From NCBI GenBank assembly GCA_030062745.1, contig CP099840.1, positions 6,196,138-6,260,137 of the forward strand: a DNA stretch of 64,000 nucleotides. The letters are read 5' to 3'. Source of the stretch: Capitulum mitella (Eukaryota; Arthropoda; Thecostraca; Pollicipedomorpha; Pollicipedidae). Under the pieces are notes generated by a model. It worked only from the letters and a program-made list of their open reading frames with translations, ran no database searches and was not told the origin of the DNA. The position numbers and the translations under genes were made by a program. Below are positions 50,601 to 60,523 of the stretch, one piece after another (position 1 is the first letter of the stretch; each line of letters opens with the position of its first letter).

Positions 50601-50989
50601 TACCTAAAGAAGAGTATGCTTAATGACATAAAAATACCTAGCACTGGAAGTTGGCATATGGCATGTGCTGTACGCCTTTAAAACAGACAAGCGCCACCTC
50701 ACATGACCAGCTACAATGCAGTCACAGAGTTCAAGAGGCATGGATCCACTGGGGAACAATGCAGTATGTCAGAAGTCACAGAAACTATTTGATCTTTGAA
50801 AGAACCGATACCCTCACTGAATTCACAAAGAAACTGTGAAACCATGTTAACAACACTCGCAAGCTACCATGCTGTTATAAGCCACTTTTTTCTATGCTAC
50901 TGGTTGTGAGCAGCAGTGCACTGTTATTGAGACTAACAGAGCTGAATCACTCTGGAATGATTCTACCACTTTGGTGAAATGAACTGAAT

Positions 50990-52330
50990 TGGGAATCATT
51001 CCTCGCGGGTCGAAAGTAATTGGAATGATTCAATTCTTTTCAGATGGAATTAGAATTACAGTAGTTTTACGAAGGTTTCATTCATTTCCCAAAGCGACTA
51101 CTGTTCTGTATCTTTACGCTGACAGATTACGGACAGATCCGGGCATCCAGAATAGCCCAGAACGTTTCAACTACTCGTGTTCAAGCGTGATTCCACTGTT
51201 ATCTCGCTCTCTCGTCTCTGGTGATGCGCGGCTCTACCATCATTACTATGCAACGGGGAGACGCTGGCGAGGTTGACGGGGACCATTTTTTCGCGACGGC
51301 CGGCGTTGACAGCGCGGGGGTGTGAACTATGGGCGTGAAGACGTTGGCAGAAGGGGAGAGAGTACTGCCAGGTAAAACATGCAACATGCGCAACATGCTG
51401 TGCGATGGCCTGGGCTGACAGACAAGTGGTAACAAAGCGCGGCGGCCCTTTGGATGCCTTTTGTTAAGGTGGCCGGCGTCAACGGTGGCGAAGGCACTGC
51501 AAGACCTTATCTTGATAAGGCCAGTGCCATAGTTGATAACCTATACTTACCGCGGTCCGTCAGTCAAGAGCGGCGCTATAGGCAAATGATAATGCACGGC
51601 ATGACATTTGGACATATATAGGGCTTCTGCGTCCACTCTTTCCATGCAACTCCCATTAACATAACGCCGAATGCCTTAATGATTACGGGTACTGAATCTG
51701 TTGCGAAAAAGGAACGTATCGACGTAGCAACCCTGTGGTTCCGCCGACGTGGTTTTGGGGCACTGGTTATGAGCAGTAACTACCCCGCGATCTAATGAAT
51801 GGGGCAGTGGAGCGTAACTCACGGTGTCGGCGCCGATGTCGTCAATCGCTTTATTAAAATTACATTCTTAAAAAGGATAATGCGTACGAAGGCTGCGAGT
51901 TGCAAACGAAAAGCAGACCAATAAACGGCTTCAAGGGCCAAATTAGTGACCCTGTTGGTCCGCTGGATACCCCAGTGTTAGTGTATGCAAGTGTGGTGTC
52001 GCCGACACTTCCTACTTCCCATCCCTATTATTTTCTCAGTCTGTCTGCGAACCGTGGGCGCAGACTTCATCCGCGTACCGTACCTAATCAGCTGTGGTGG
52101 GAACAGAGGCTCCACCCCTTTTTAGCCAGTAGCCAATTCTCGTTCGTTTGTTTTTTTACAGCGATGCCGTCTCACCGCGGGTTCTGCCAAGTGTTTACAC
52201 ACCTACTTAGGAATGTAGGTTACCTTCCTGCATGTCCAAATCCACTTTTCCAGTTAATAACCAAATCCAGTTAAATGGTCATTTAACTGGATTTAGGAAT
52301 TGAATTTCGATTCTTTTACCAAATGAAATG
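50990..52330. mobile_element. Probable young insertion in the SNX3 5' intron
   Basis: A block with dense CG, such as CGCGACGGCCGGCG near 51,290, is set in CG-depleted intron DNA and bordered by AT-rich sequence carrying repeated GGAAT(C/G)ATTCC words at about 50,994, 51,020 and 52,407. The palindromic 32-bp hairpin at 52,263-52,294 is near its right edge. No transposase is recognised. The limits are approximate and the class is unknown. Its intact CGs argue that it arrived recently relative to the surrounding intron. Confidence 0.45.
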
Positions 52331-53729
52331 GAATTGGAATTATTTTGAAAAGGCAATGAACCAGAATTAGATTCATTCCATTTTGCATGCAAAAGAAACA
52401 GAACTGGAATCATTCCTTTCATTTGGCCAAATCCAGATTTACTGGTGAGCAGTGAGGTGGCTTGTACACAAATTTAGTCTACCAAGTTCCCTAATCACCA
52501 CAAATATGCACTACACATACATAACTCAAGTAGTTCAAAACAGTTACTCTCCAGATGGTGGACATACCTAGATTAACTGGAAAATCATGACTATTGTTTC
52601 TTTTTTTCTTGGAAATTTGTTCTTAATCCCTTGCTAGGGTGCTGTGGGATCAGGATCGGTACTAAACGATGTTTGTTACACAGACTCTAGTCCCTACACC
52701 TGATTATGCAATTCTAGGTTAACAGCATAATTCTCAGGTGAAAAGTTTAAATGCAGACAAATGACATGGCCACATGGCAGCTGGTGGAAACAGTGGAAGT
52801 GCCCAAGAAATCAAGAAAACTTGGACCCGTCTTGCCAGGGTGAGGACCAGTGAGTCACCAAATGGAACTGGAAAACCAAAACGAAAAGCTCGCCAAAATG
52901 GTCAGTCACCAACCAATGAGTCATCAATGGTGACAGAAGCTAAAACAACTGAGCTATGGGCATGACTATATGGCTAACTCACTGCTCAAAATTGTCATTT
53001 GATGCGATGTTCTCACATCAAACAATAACACAATGGTTTGTGATTCCAACGGAAACCCCGAGTGCAGACGACACAAACCTTGCTCATCAGTGATACAATG
53101 TCCACAATGAACACACAGCAGGATTGCTAGGGTATCATCTAACTGATAGATTCGCTCCCGCACACCACCAACTCCCCTTAATTTACATACAGAAGGGCCA
53201 TGCAAGTACTTAAAGCATTTTCTCATGACAATGCATTGCAATGTTTACACAAAACCTATGATGGGTCTGTATGAGGTGGCAAATGACTACACAGATCCAA
53301 CAATAACACTACAGCCTAATGCCTTGGTCTAACACCCTGGTCTATCACTACAATGCCCAGTGGTAGGACAGCCAAGGTTTCAGTGTCGATTCCATGCAAT
53401 ATAAGCATAATGAATCACCACAGGGTTTGCCATGCTGAACACTGAGAAAATCCGACTGTATCATGAAACCTTAGATGTATCAAGATGCTCGATCATACCA
53501 AATGAGCGAAACCAATTTAAATACTGGCCTGATAAGCTCTGGTTGCCTCATTAGCATGATCCTCTAATCTAAGCTTGAGACCCAATGCAATGCAGGGTTA
53601 CAGGACCTTGATCAAACATGCAAGGCAGGCCCCTGGACATTCAAAATTCCTACCAACACATGGCTGAATATTGTTACTAGCTGACCATCCTAAAAGGTAA
53701 AATTTCACTGAGTCTCACTAAAATGAGAC

Positions 53730-55045
53730 TTAAACCAGCACTCAACTGGCAACTGGTGCCATGCAGGCATGACTAAGGCATGGACTGACAGTTCTCAACT
53801 AACAAACAGGAGATTACACAACAAAAAAGGCATCACAGGAAAACTTGTGACAAGTTGAGCTTGAAACTCAATTATATTTTCTGATGCTAATCAGGCCATT
53901 TATGTCTGCAAAACTAGCCCCATTTTTGTTTCTTGATAACATTCAAGCCATTTATGCCCTTTATGTTTTCTCACAGATGACTATGTTAAACCAAGAAATG
54001 GCCTGGATCTTAAGGGCTGTGGTAAATAGTCTATGAGAGGGCACCAAAGAACAGGCAAAAGTCAGCAGATGCTGACATGTCTGATTGCTCCCATTTCATT
54101 AATACCTATGTGGAAACAATGAGGCAAAGACAAAGAGTTTTTCATTTTCCACATTCACCACAGGCATGGGCCTGTGCTGAATGCTGGATACACATCAGGG
54201 TGCTAGGCAGGATGAAATTAACCAGAACTAACTTTAGCCTTCCTTTATTTTGGCACCATATGCTTTGCCAAACAGTGTTTCTTGATGCTAGTTGTCCTAG
54301 CTATGGTTCCCCATGCTTCATTTTGTTTTTTGTTGTTATCATTAATTTGCATTAATTTGTATAATTTCATGTAATTTTCATATAATTTTTTGTTATCATT
54401 CTGCACAGTTGATGGAACTTTATCAGCAAGGGCCCATTTATTTCCAAAATGAGCAAATTTTGGATTTTTTTAGTTTCTTGGCGCAATTTGCAAATGTGAG
54501 ACCAATTTCTGCCATTTTTTTTCCATCCTAAGTCATTCATCACCAGTTTCAATGGCAACACATTGTGGTTCATAACAGTCATTGGTGACCTGGCCTCACA
54601 TCAATGGTTGGGGATCATTGATACTTTGTCCAATGATGGTCAGTGGATGTCTGCATCATCACATGCTCAAAATTTTACATCTTTTCAATGTATGAAAAAC
54701 AACATGTCTTCAAAATGGGCTGACTGTAAGTCAATGACCTGGAAGTTCATGAAAAATCAGAGATAGCTGATTTATTGCATCTGTCAAGATTTCTAATCCC
54801 TGAAAGATCAGTTCTGATATCAAGTATTCAAAAAAAAAATTACTGAGTGCTAAACCTTTTTGGACAAAGGTTCACTTCACCTGACCTAAGTCAGACATGT
54901 GGCCTGAGGTCAGAGCTTTCACACATGATGTGAAAATTGTGAAATAAAAGTCACACAAAATTTTGTGGTGCTACATTAGTTTACTCTCCCACAATCTGAA
55001 AAACCTTGGATGATGGTCAAGCCCCCAGTTGGGGCCAGGTATATG
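53730..55045. mobile_element. piggyBac-like family A copy 3, CG-decayed
   Basis: It aligns with copies 1 and 2 along their length but sits in the CG-depleted SNX3 5' intron. Positions that are CG in the intergenic copies are mostly TG or CA here. For example GCCGACTGCATGAAACCGAGAA reads as an ATGACTATGTTAAACCAAGAA-type sequence near 53,980, and GGGCTGCGATT as GGGCTGTGGTA near 54,030. The right end keeps CCCCCAGTTGGGG near 55,025. Non-coding. Confidence 0.6.
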
Positions 55046-55739
55046 TTTTGTGAGGGGATGTTTCTTCAGGAAGATTATTACAGCAATGCAAGCCCCAATC
55101 CAACCTGCTGTTCCAGTGTGGGTTGTGCTGCCCTAATTCTGCTGTTTGAGCCCAGCAAATTTTCAAAACTTCCCAAAACCTGGCTTTTTTCTCAACTCTG
55201 TGCAACCAAGATATCATCAAAACCTGCCAAGTTTTGCATACCAGGACACACCCTATGGATCTGCATTTCAGGGATCTAGAACTGGCTGCTCACTTTAAGG
55301 GTATGTTAATGGTAAGTGCATATAGTGCCCACTTAAAAAGTAGGTGCACTGCATGTGGAATGTCCTGAAAACCATCACACGACTTCTCAATTTTTCACCA
55401 AGATGATATCCTTGGTAAGTGATAAAGATTAAGTGAGGAGTGATGGAAGGGAGAGGTCATTGTAATGGATAATGCAAACTTAAATGAAATACAAAGCCTC
55501 ATATTATGGGCCCTCACCAAATAACCAACACCAAAGGATGAGGGTTCATGGCCAGCAATTGCAATGACTGCAGTCAGAAGCCATAAAATCTACAAAAACA
55601 TTACTGGGGGGGTAAAACTTGCAAAACAAACTACAAAATTTACTGGACTCCTTTGCAGGTTACTAGGTCATTTACTTGCGCAAGTTATCAAACATTTCTT
55701 GAGTTTACAGTAACCTTATTCACTGACAAGTTTGGCTAA

Positions 55740-56450
55740 ACATGTACGTTTATAAACTCATATCCCAGGCTTCAATTTTGCTGCTTAAACAGCCGTACGA
55801 CGAGAGTTACACGGGGAAATCAGAATCACAATTGCATACAGCCGAGCCCGCGATTAAATTCATTCATTTATCGAATCACGACAATCACGCCCGCCTCACG
55901 ACAGCAAACAACAAATGTTGCACATACCTCAACTGTCATTGACCAAATTCGCCTTTCCTTCCTACCCCGCACTCCTCCCGTACCACTCACTTCAACCGCG
56001 CAACTCTTTTACGCACGAATTGCCAATGCACACCAGAGAAGCCGTACAATTATTTGTCGTCCCTGGCCCAGTCTCGTAGACTTCCAGGTCATACTCTTAT
56101 CAAAAAAGTCTAAAGAGCAGGCAAAAATTTGACGTCATAATATCATTTTTGTCATATAATCAAAATTTATTTACAAAAATTGCAAGGGTGATATCCATTT
56201 AATTACTAAAAATTTTTGAAAAGGAAAATTTAGATATGTGCAGCATTAAATACGTAATGTAAGAGTACAACTTTGTACTAACGTAATCAAAAAGTTGGCG
56301 AAATAATTTGATAAACAAAAGTTGTTTGCCGCAAAAGCCGCAGACCCGATGCAACGTATCAATCATCGGTAACAGTATGTGCACGTCATCGTGCTAAATT
56401 GTGCTTGTTTGCGTGATTTGCTTGGTACTTGAATGGGAAGGAGAGCTTAT
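55740..56450. promoter_or_regulatory. Shared promoter interval of SNX3 (-) and GTF3C6 (+)
   Basis: About 700 bp of CG-retaining DNA lies between two CG-depleted transcription units. On the minus strand, several good donor sequences that could end a non-coding SNX3 first exon occur here (GAG|GTATGT near 55,929; GAA|GTGAGT near 55,990). There is no TATA box. GTF3C6 should start near its right side, because CG loss begins at 56,519. Confidence 0.5.
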
Positions 56451-56570
56451 TTTGAACTTTAAAATTATATTGGTTTCGGTATTTTATTTCAGGATAACGC
56501 TTTACCCAGCAAGGCACGTAGGCTAGGTCATTTGTATTATTATGAGGGACATTCAAAAGGAATTGATTGT

Positions 56571-56695
56571 CCTAGTTACCCAGTCCTATTAATTTCTGGA
56601 ATTGGCAAAGATAGCTGTATGAACTAATAAATAGCATTAGTGCCTGTAGTTACCCAGTCCATTTAATTTCCAGACTGGCAAGAATAGCTGTGTTA
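56571..56695. repeat. Tandem duplication, period about 76 bp
   Basis: Direct copies of TAGTTACCCAGTCC-TTAATTTC, TGGCAA-GATAGCTGT follow each other in the GTF3C6 leader or intron region. Confidence 0.7.
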
Positions 56696-57447
56696 TCAGT
56701 GGAAATTAATATTAGTTCCTCAATTCAATGTACAGAGTAAGTTCTGTAGCAGGAGTGGAGCTTTGCAGTTGCTAAAAGGCCTTTTCAGAAAGTAGGTACC
56801 TGGGTCTTTTGAGTGTTTTGAAGATTGGACATCTGGAGTTTTAACTGGAATAAGAAGGTGCATGCTAGTAGTAGCTACATCCTTGCCCCTGCAATGTTCC
56901 TCCATGTTTAAAATAGCTGGATGGCTCCCCAACAGTTATTGTCCCAAGGTAAAGTATAAGTAATGCATTACCTAATGCTCATTTCAGTTTGGGTAGTTAA
57001 GCAAGCATTTGTAAAGCTCTGTAGTGAGTCATCAAAACTAGCCATGGATGATGTGGTTTATACAGGAAATGAGTAATTATTTATGTCCAGTAGGTATTAT
57101 GGAACTTAGAATGTATATTGGATTTAAGTCCCAGGCTGAAAACAGTACATTAGTTAAGCATGTGCACAGGGCCCTTTCTAAAGATGGTGTGTCTTGAGCT
57201 ATGTGGATGTTATTGCTTTCTTTATAGCATCTGACAGCCAATTTGAAAGTTTCCCAAATCATTTTGTCCAACACCCTGCTGTCAAGGCCTATGACAGTCA
57301 TGCTGTTTAAAGTTATGTATTATTCCTGCTTTTTCATGTGGTGTTATAACCAGTGCCAAAACATGCCTGTAAGCATGTTTTGTTCAGTATTTATTGTTTT
57401 AGTTCCAGGATTTCTCCCTCCATTTTCCACTGCCAGACTGATGAAAA

Positions 57448-57993
57448 ATGGAGGTTGGAGAAGATGAGTATGAAGAAGAAGAGGCTATCATTTTAGCTGA
57501 GCTTAATGGACTTGTTGATGATGACCTGTTGAAAAAGGGTTGCACATACCAGTTTGTTGGCATTGATAAGGATCAGCCAGTACTTCAGTTGGGAAAATAC
57601 AACTTCCTAGGGAAATATGAAGATCAAATTGGGTCTGCTTTGTTCCTGAAGGAAACCACTGATGGAGATGGAAGCAAAACATGGTCAAAGCTCTGCTTTT
57701 CTGACAAAAAGTTGACTATGCAGAGAGTGTTTCTGAGGAAGAAAGAGCCAGAAAATGAAGCTGGTTCAGCTGACCAAGATTCACTTTCCACACAAGCAAA
57801 GCAGGCATCAGATCCTGAATGTGTGTCTGAGCTTGGTCACAGTACAAGTGCCACTTCTAATGGAGTTGACAGCACCCAGTCAGAGGCAGCCCCATGTGCT
57901 GAGTCTGTGCCAAAGCTGGCTACCTGTGGCAATGTAGGTACTCAATCAGACCAGCAGAGCCAGGAGAGTGTAGGACCCAGTGAGCCTGGTTAA
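57448..57993 (+). CDS. GTF3C6: General transcription factor 3C polypeptide 6 (TFIIIC subunit)
   Basis: The small TFIIIC subunit, related to yeast tau55, takes part in B-box recognition and recruitment of RNA polymerase III. The coding sequence is one exon of 181 aa. The acidic N terminus (EDEYEEEE) leads into the TFIIIC tau55-related domain, residues about 13-97: AIILAELNGLVDDDLL, FVGIDKDQPVLQLGKYNFLGKYED, then SKLCFSDKKLTMQRVFL. The remaining half is Ser/Gln/Glu-rich and probably disordered, as in other animals. The start at 57,448 has a good context (AAAAATGG). Seven bases upstream an overlapping out-of-frame ATG opens an 8-codon frame. A splice acceptor-like CCACTGCCAG precedes it. The gene contains no CG and only two Arg residues, both AGA/AGG, consistent with heavy loss of CGN codons. 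Head-to-head with SNX3. Confidence 0.9.
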   Translation: MEVGEDEYEEEEAIILAELNGLVDDDLLKKGCTYQFVGIDKDQPVLQLGKYNFLGKYEDQIGSALFLKETTDGDGSKTWSKLCFSDKKLTMQRVFLRKKEPENEAGSADQDSLSTQAKQASDPECVSELGHSTSATSNGVDSTQSEAAPCAESVPKLATCGNVGTQSDQQSQESVGPSEPG

Positions 57994-58624
57994 GGGCAGC
58001 TGATGACATTTTGTAGGAGAATGGTTGAGACAAACACAGAGTCATTTTGCATCAGTTCCTGTGATGAAGGAGAAGCATTTGAACATACATCACTAAACAT
58101 GAAGTTAATACATCATGGTTAGATGCATAAAAGAGAATCTGCAGACAGGAGCAATATTTGACATTTCAGTCATAGTCATTTGCTGCTGATGAATGCTAAT
58201 ACATAATGTATTCTGCAGTCATTGGTAAACATTCATTTGACAATAATTAGTAGATTATCCTGGGACAATTTGGAAACATCTCTGATGCATTTGTTTTTAT
58301 GCCTGCTGGTCATTGTGTACATATCAGCTTCATATGTTGTGCAATGTTTTGTATAATTTACCATGACTACAAAAGACAGGTAGTTAGTTTGTTGCTTAAG
58401 AAGTGGAACACTTGGAACCCTTGTTTGTGCACAGAGCAGCGTTGTCTGTACTCTTGATGTTTGGCTTCATGGAGTGCCCGAGTTTTGGCAGTCGCCGGTA
58501 AGGTTTTGACTTTACGTCATGTACTTTACCGAATGGTCAAGGACGTTATGCATTGCATGTTGGCCATAACTGCAAGAAAAGCCAGTGGTGTCTTATTGGA
58601 GTATTGCTCAGTTACTGTTTTTGT

Positions 58625-58630
58625 AATAAA
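58625..58630 (+). terminator. GTF3C6: Poly(A) signal likely used by GTF3C6
   Basis: AATAAA, 632 bases after the stop codon, with GT-rich sequence upstream and downstream. It falls just past the point where CG density returns to normal, as expected for the end of the transcription unit. Confidence 0.5.
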
Positions 58631-58639
58631 GTGCATGCA

Positions 58640-60000
58640 CACTGACTTCGGTATTTTACTACACTTCAAGTTTGGAAGTTGTTCTCGTGCGAAAAGAGAG
58701 GCTACCCGGCCGGAATGGCGGATGAAATTCACGAGAAGACTTGGAAAGCTTGAAACTTACGGCAGCGGTTTGCTTTAGTATGAGAATTACGAAACCACTG
58801 TCGCAGAGGGCACGCGTCTTTCGGAAGAACACATGGATTCAAATACCTGCGCAAAACTAAAAAGACCACGAAAAGAAAATGTGGCAGTTCTTCAACGCGA
58901 CATCGTTGAAATGCCTTCCTTGCGACTTGGCGTGCAGCGCTTTAGACGTAAACATGGTCGGTACCGCTCGGCGCCAATGGTAATCTATGGCTTCCTGTTT
59001 TAAAGCTTCCTTTCGGGCCAAAGACTGACGCGCTGTTTTGTACAAGACATCTCGGAAGGCCCTTTGATCTCTGCCACCATCGTGGAAGATGTCTCAGGAT
59101 GCTTGGATGTTCAAGTCGTTCGGACGTCATCAGATTAATTTAGCCTGTCAAAACGATTGATGGTGGTGAGACGTGGTCTGTACCGTCTCAGTATTCAGTC
59201 TTGCCAGCGCCCTTCGGACCCCGATTCGTTTTCATTAACCGTCCTCTTTAAGTAGACATTTTTTCGTCCGCCGCCAGGACGATCCGACGTCAGCATGGCC
59301 AGAGAAAGGAACGCCGTCTGCACGACTTTCAAAACCGTTCCCTGGAACACCACGCGCGTCTGCGCAGACGTGCGTGCGTGCCTCTCGCCTATCTCTCGCT
59401 GCCGGTGGTGGGCGGTCCCAACTCGCGGGCGAAACCTCTCCGCCCCTGCTCAGAATGCAGCGTATCGTCTCACGTGAAGCACACCAGCGGGCGCGATGGC
59501 ATCGCTTCCTTTCGCTTTCCCCGTGCGAGGAAAACCGCGCGCGGCTGTGGACCTCGAGTCCCGACCCGGTCCAGTCCGAAGGACGCCCGGATGACAGGTA
59601 TCGGCGGAATGTGACTGATTTATTGCACCAGTTGTGCGACAGCGCTGCCTTCAGGCTTGACGTTTGTAGTCATGCTGTGAAAGGAAGGCCTAGCCCAACA
59701 CGATCGAAGGAAAGGGTTCGCTTCCATTCTCGGGGAAATGGAACAACATCTGTCGAGAGTGACCTTTGTCCTGTGCAAGATGCTAGACGCCAGTGAATGC
59801 GCATTTGTGAATATTATTCGTTCAGGAATCAAGTGCAATATTCACGAGCATTTTTTGCATTCAGTCGACGTCTGACGTTCCCCGCTGATCTGTCGCCGTA
59901 ACCGTTTCCCAGCGCCCATTCCGCTATGCCCTGCAAGCCGGGGCAGCGACTTTCTGCAGGTCGTCGGCCGACGGCGCTGCACAAACTGCTGGCTGTTCAG
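58640..60000. other. Intergenic, no gene recognised
   Basis: CG-bearing sequence with several frames of 60-140 codons that resemble no known family. From about 59,890 it becomes GC-rich as it enters the promoter of the membrane-protein gene. Confidence 0.4.
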
Positions 60001-60174
60001 GTGACAGATCACGTGACACGTGCCAGCCGCGGTCGGCCCGGCCCGCGCCAGCCGGCCAGCTGGTCGGGATTGCCGGCCGTTCCGCTGACGGATCACGTGA
60101 CACGGGCCATCTAGAGCGGACCTGGCCTCGGACGGCGCTCAGCCCGCAGTCCGGCCGCCTGACAGATCACGTGA
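60001..60174 (+). promoter_or_regulatory. Three repeated TCACGTGA boxes
   Basis: The core TCACGTGA occurs at 60,009-60,016, 60,093-60,100 and 60,167-60,174, each inside a longer TGAC(A/G)GATCACGTGAC. Spacings are 84 and 74 bases, and the last is 88 bases before the TATA box. This palindromic E-box with T/A flanks is the preferred site of MiT/TFE, USF and related basic helix-loop-helix zipper factors. Confidence 0.7.
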
Positions 60175-60254
60175 CTCTGGTCAGTCGGCGCCGGGCGACC
60201 AGCAGAGTGCAATGGCCCACGTTATGTCACCGCCTGGCCCGCCTCCAGCCTGCA

Positions 60255-60260
60255 TATAAA
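60255..60260 (+). promoter_or_regulatory. TATA box of the four-helix membrane protein gene
   Basis: TATAAA in GCATATAAACACC. Initiation is expected near 60,283-60,287. A full CRE-type TGACGTCA lies at 60,327-60,334 in the leader. The start codon used in the gene model is 60,524. ATGs at 60,379 and 60,387 open upstream frames in other phases. Confidence 0.65.
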
Positions 60261-60523
60261 CACCCAGCATCCAGCGTGGCTCAAGGCTGGTGTCGGGCTG
60301 CGCCATAACTCATCGCCTGCGGCGCCTGACGTCAGCGACCGCACAATCGCGGCCGCCTCCGGTCGCCCGACGACGTAGATGCGCTATGGCGCAGGCGCGG
60401 GCGGTGCACAACTGCACATGAGAGCAGTGGGCGGTTACGGCCCTGTGTCGGCTGCTCTCCGCGAGCGGGGACGGCCGGGTCAGTGCTGTCTGATCGCCGC
60501 CTGGAGCGGCCGCGCGCGGGTCG

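Larger units (their letters stand above)
49452..55700. other. SNX3: CpG-depleted 5' part of SNX3 with embedded CG-rich insertion
   Basis: From coding exon 2 to near the promoter the SNX3 transcription unit is CG-poor, except for a CG-rich block at about 50,990-52,330. Exons 3 and 4 downstream are CG-rich. The depletion is not absolute here (scattered CGs, for example near 52,650 and 53,060) but contrasts sharply with the flanks. Confidence 0.65.
56519..58439 (+). other. GTF3C6: CpG-free block covering GTF3C6
   Basis: Reading base by base I find no CG dinucleotide in these 1,921 bp, including the entire coding sequence. The last CG on the left is at 56,517-56,518 and the first on the right at 58,440-58,441. 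TG and CA are common. The block matches the expected transcript from just after the promoter to near the poly(A) signal. Confidence 0.85.

Noticed and set aside
51470-51600. ATACTTACC resembling the 5' end of U1 snRNA
   Set aside because: Similarity stops after nine bases and the rest does not follow U1; coincidence inside the CG-rich insertion.
58857-59130. Minus-strand frames of about 62 codons near 59 kb
   Set aside because: Two overlapping frames with no similarity; considered as transposase debris, but no terminal repeats or family motifs are visible.
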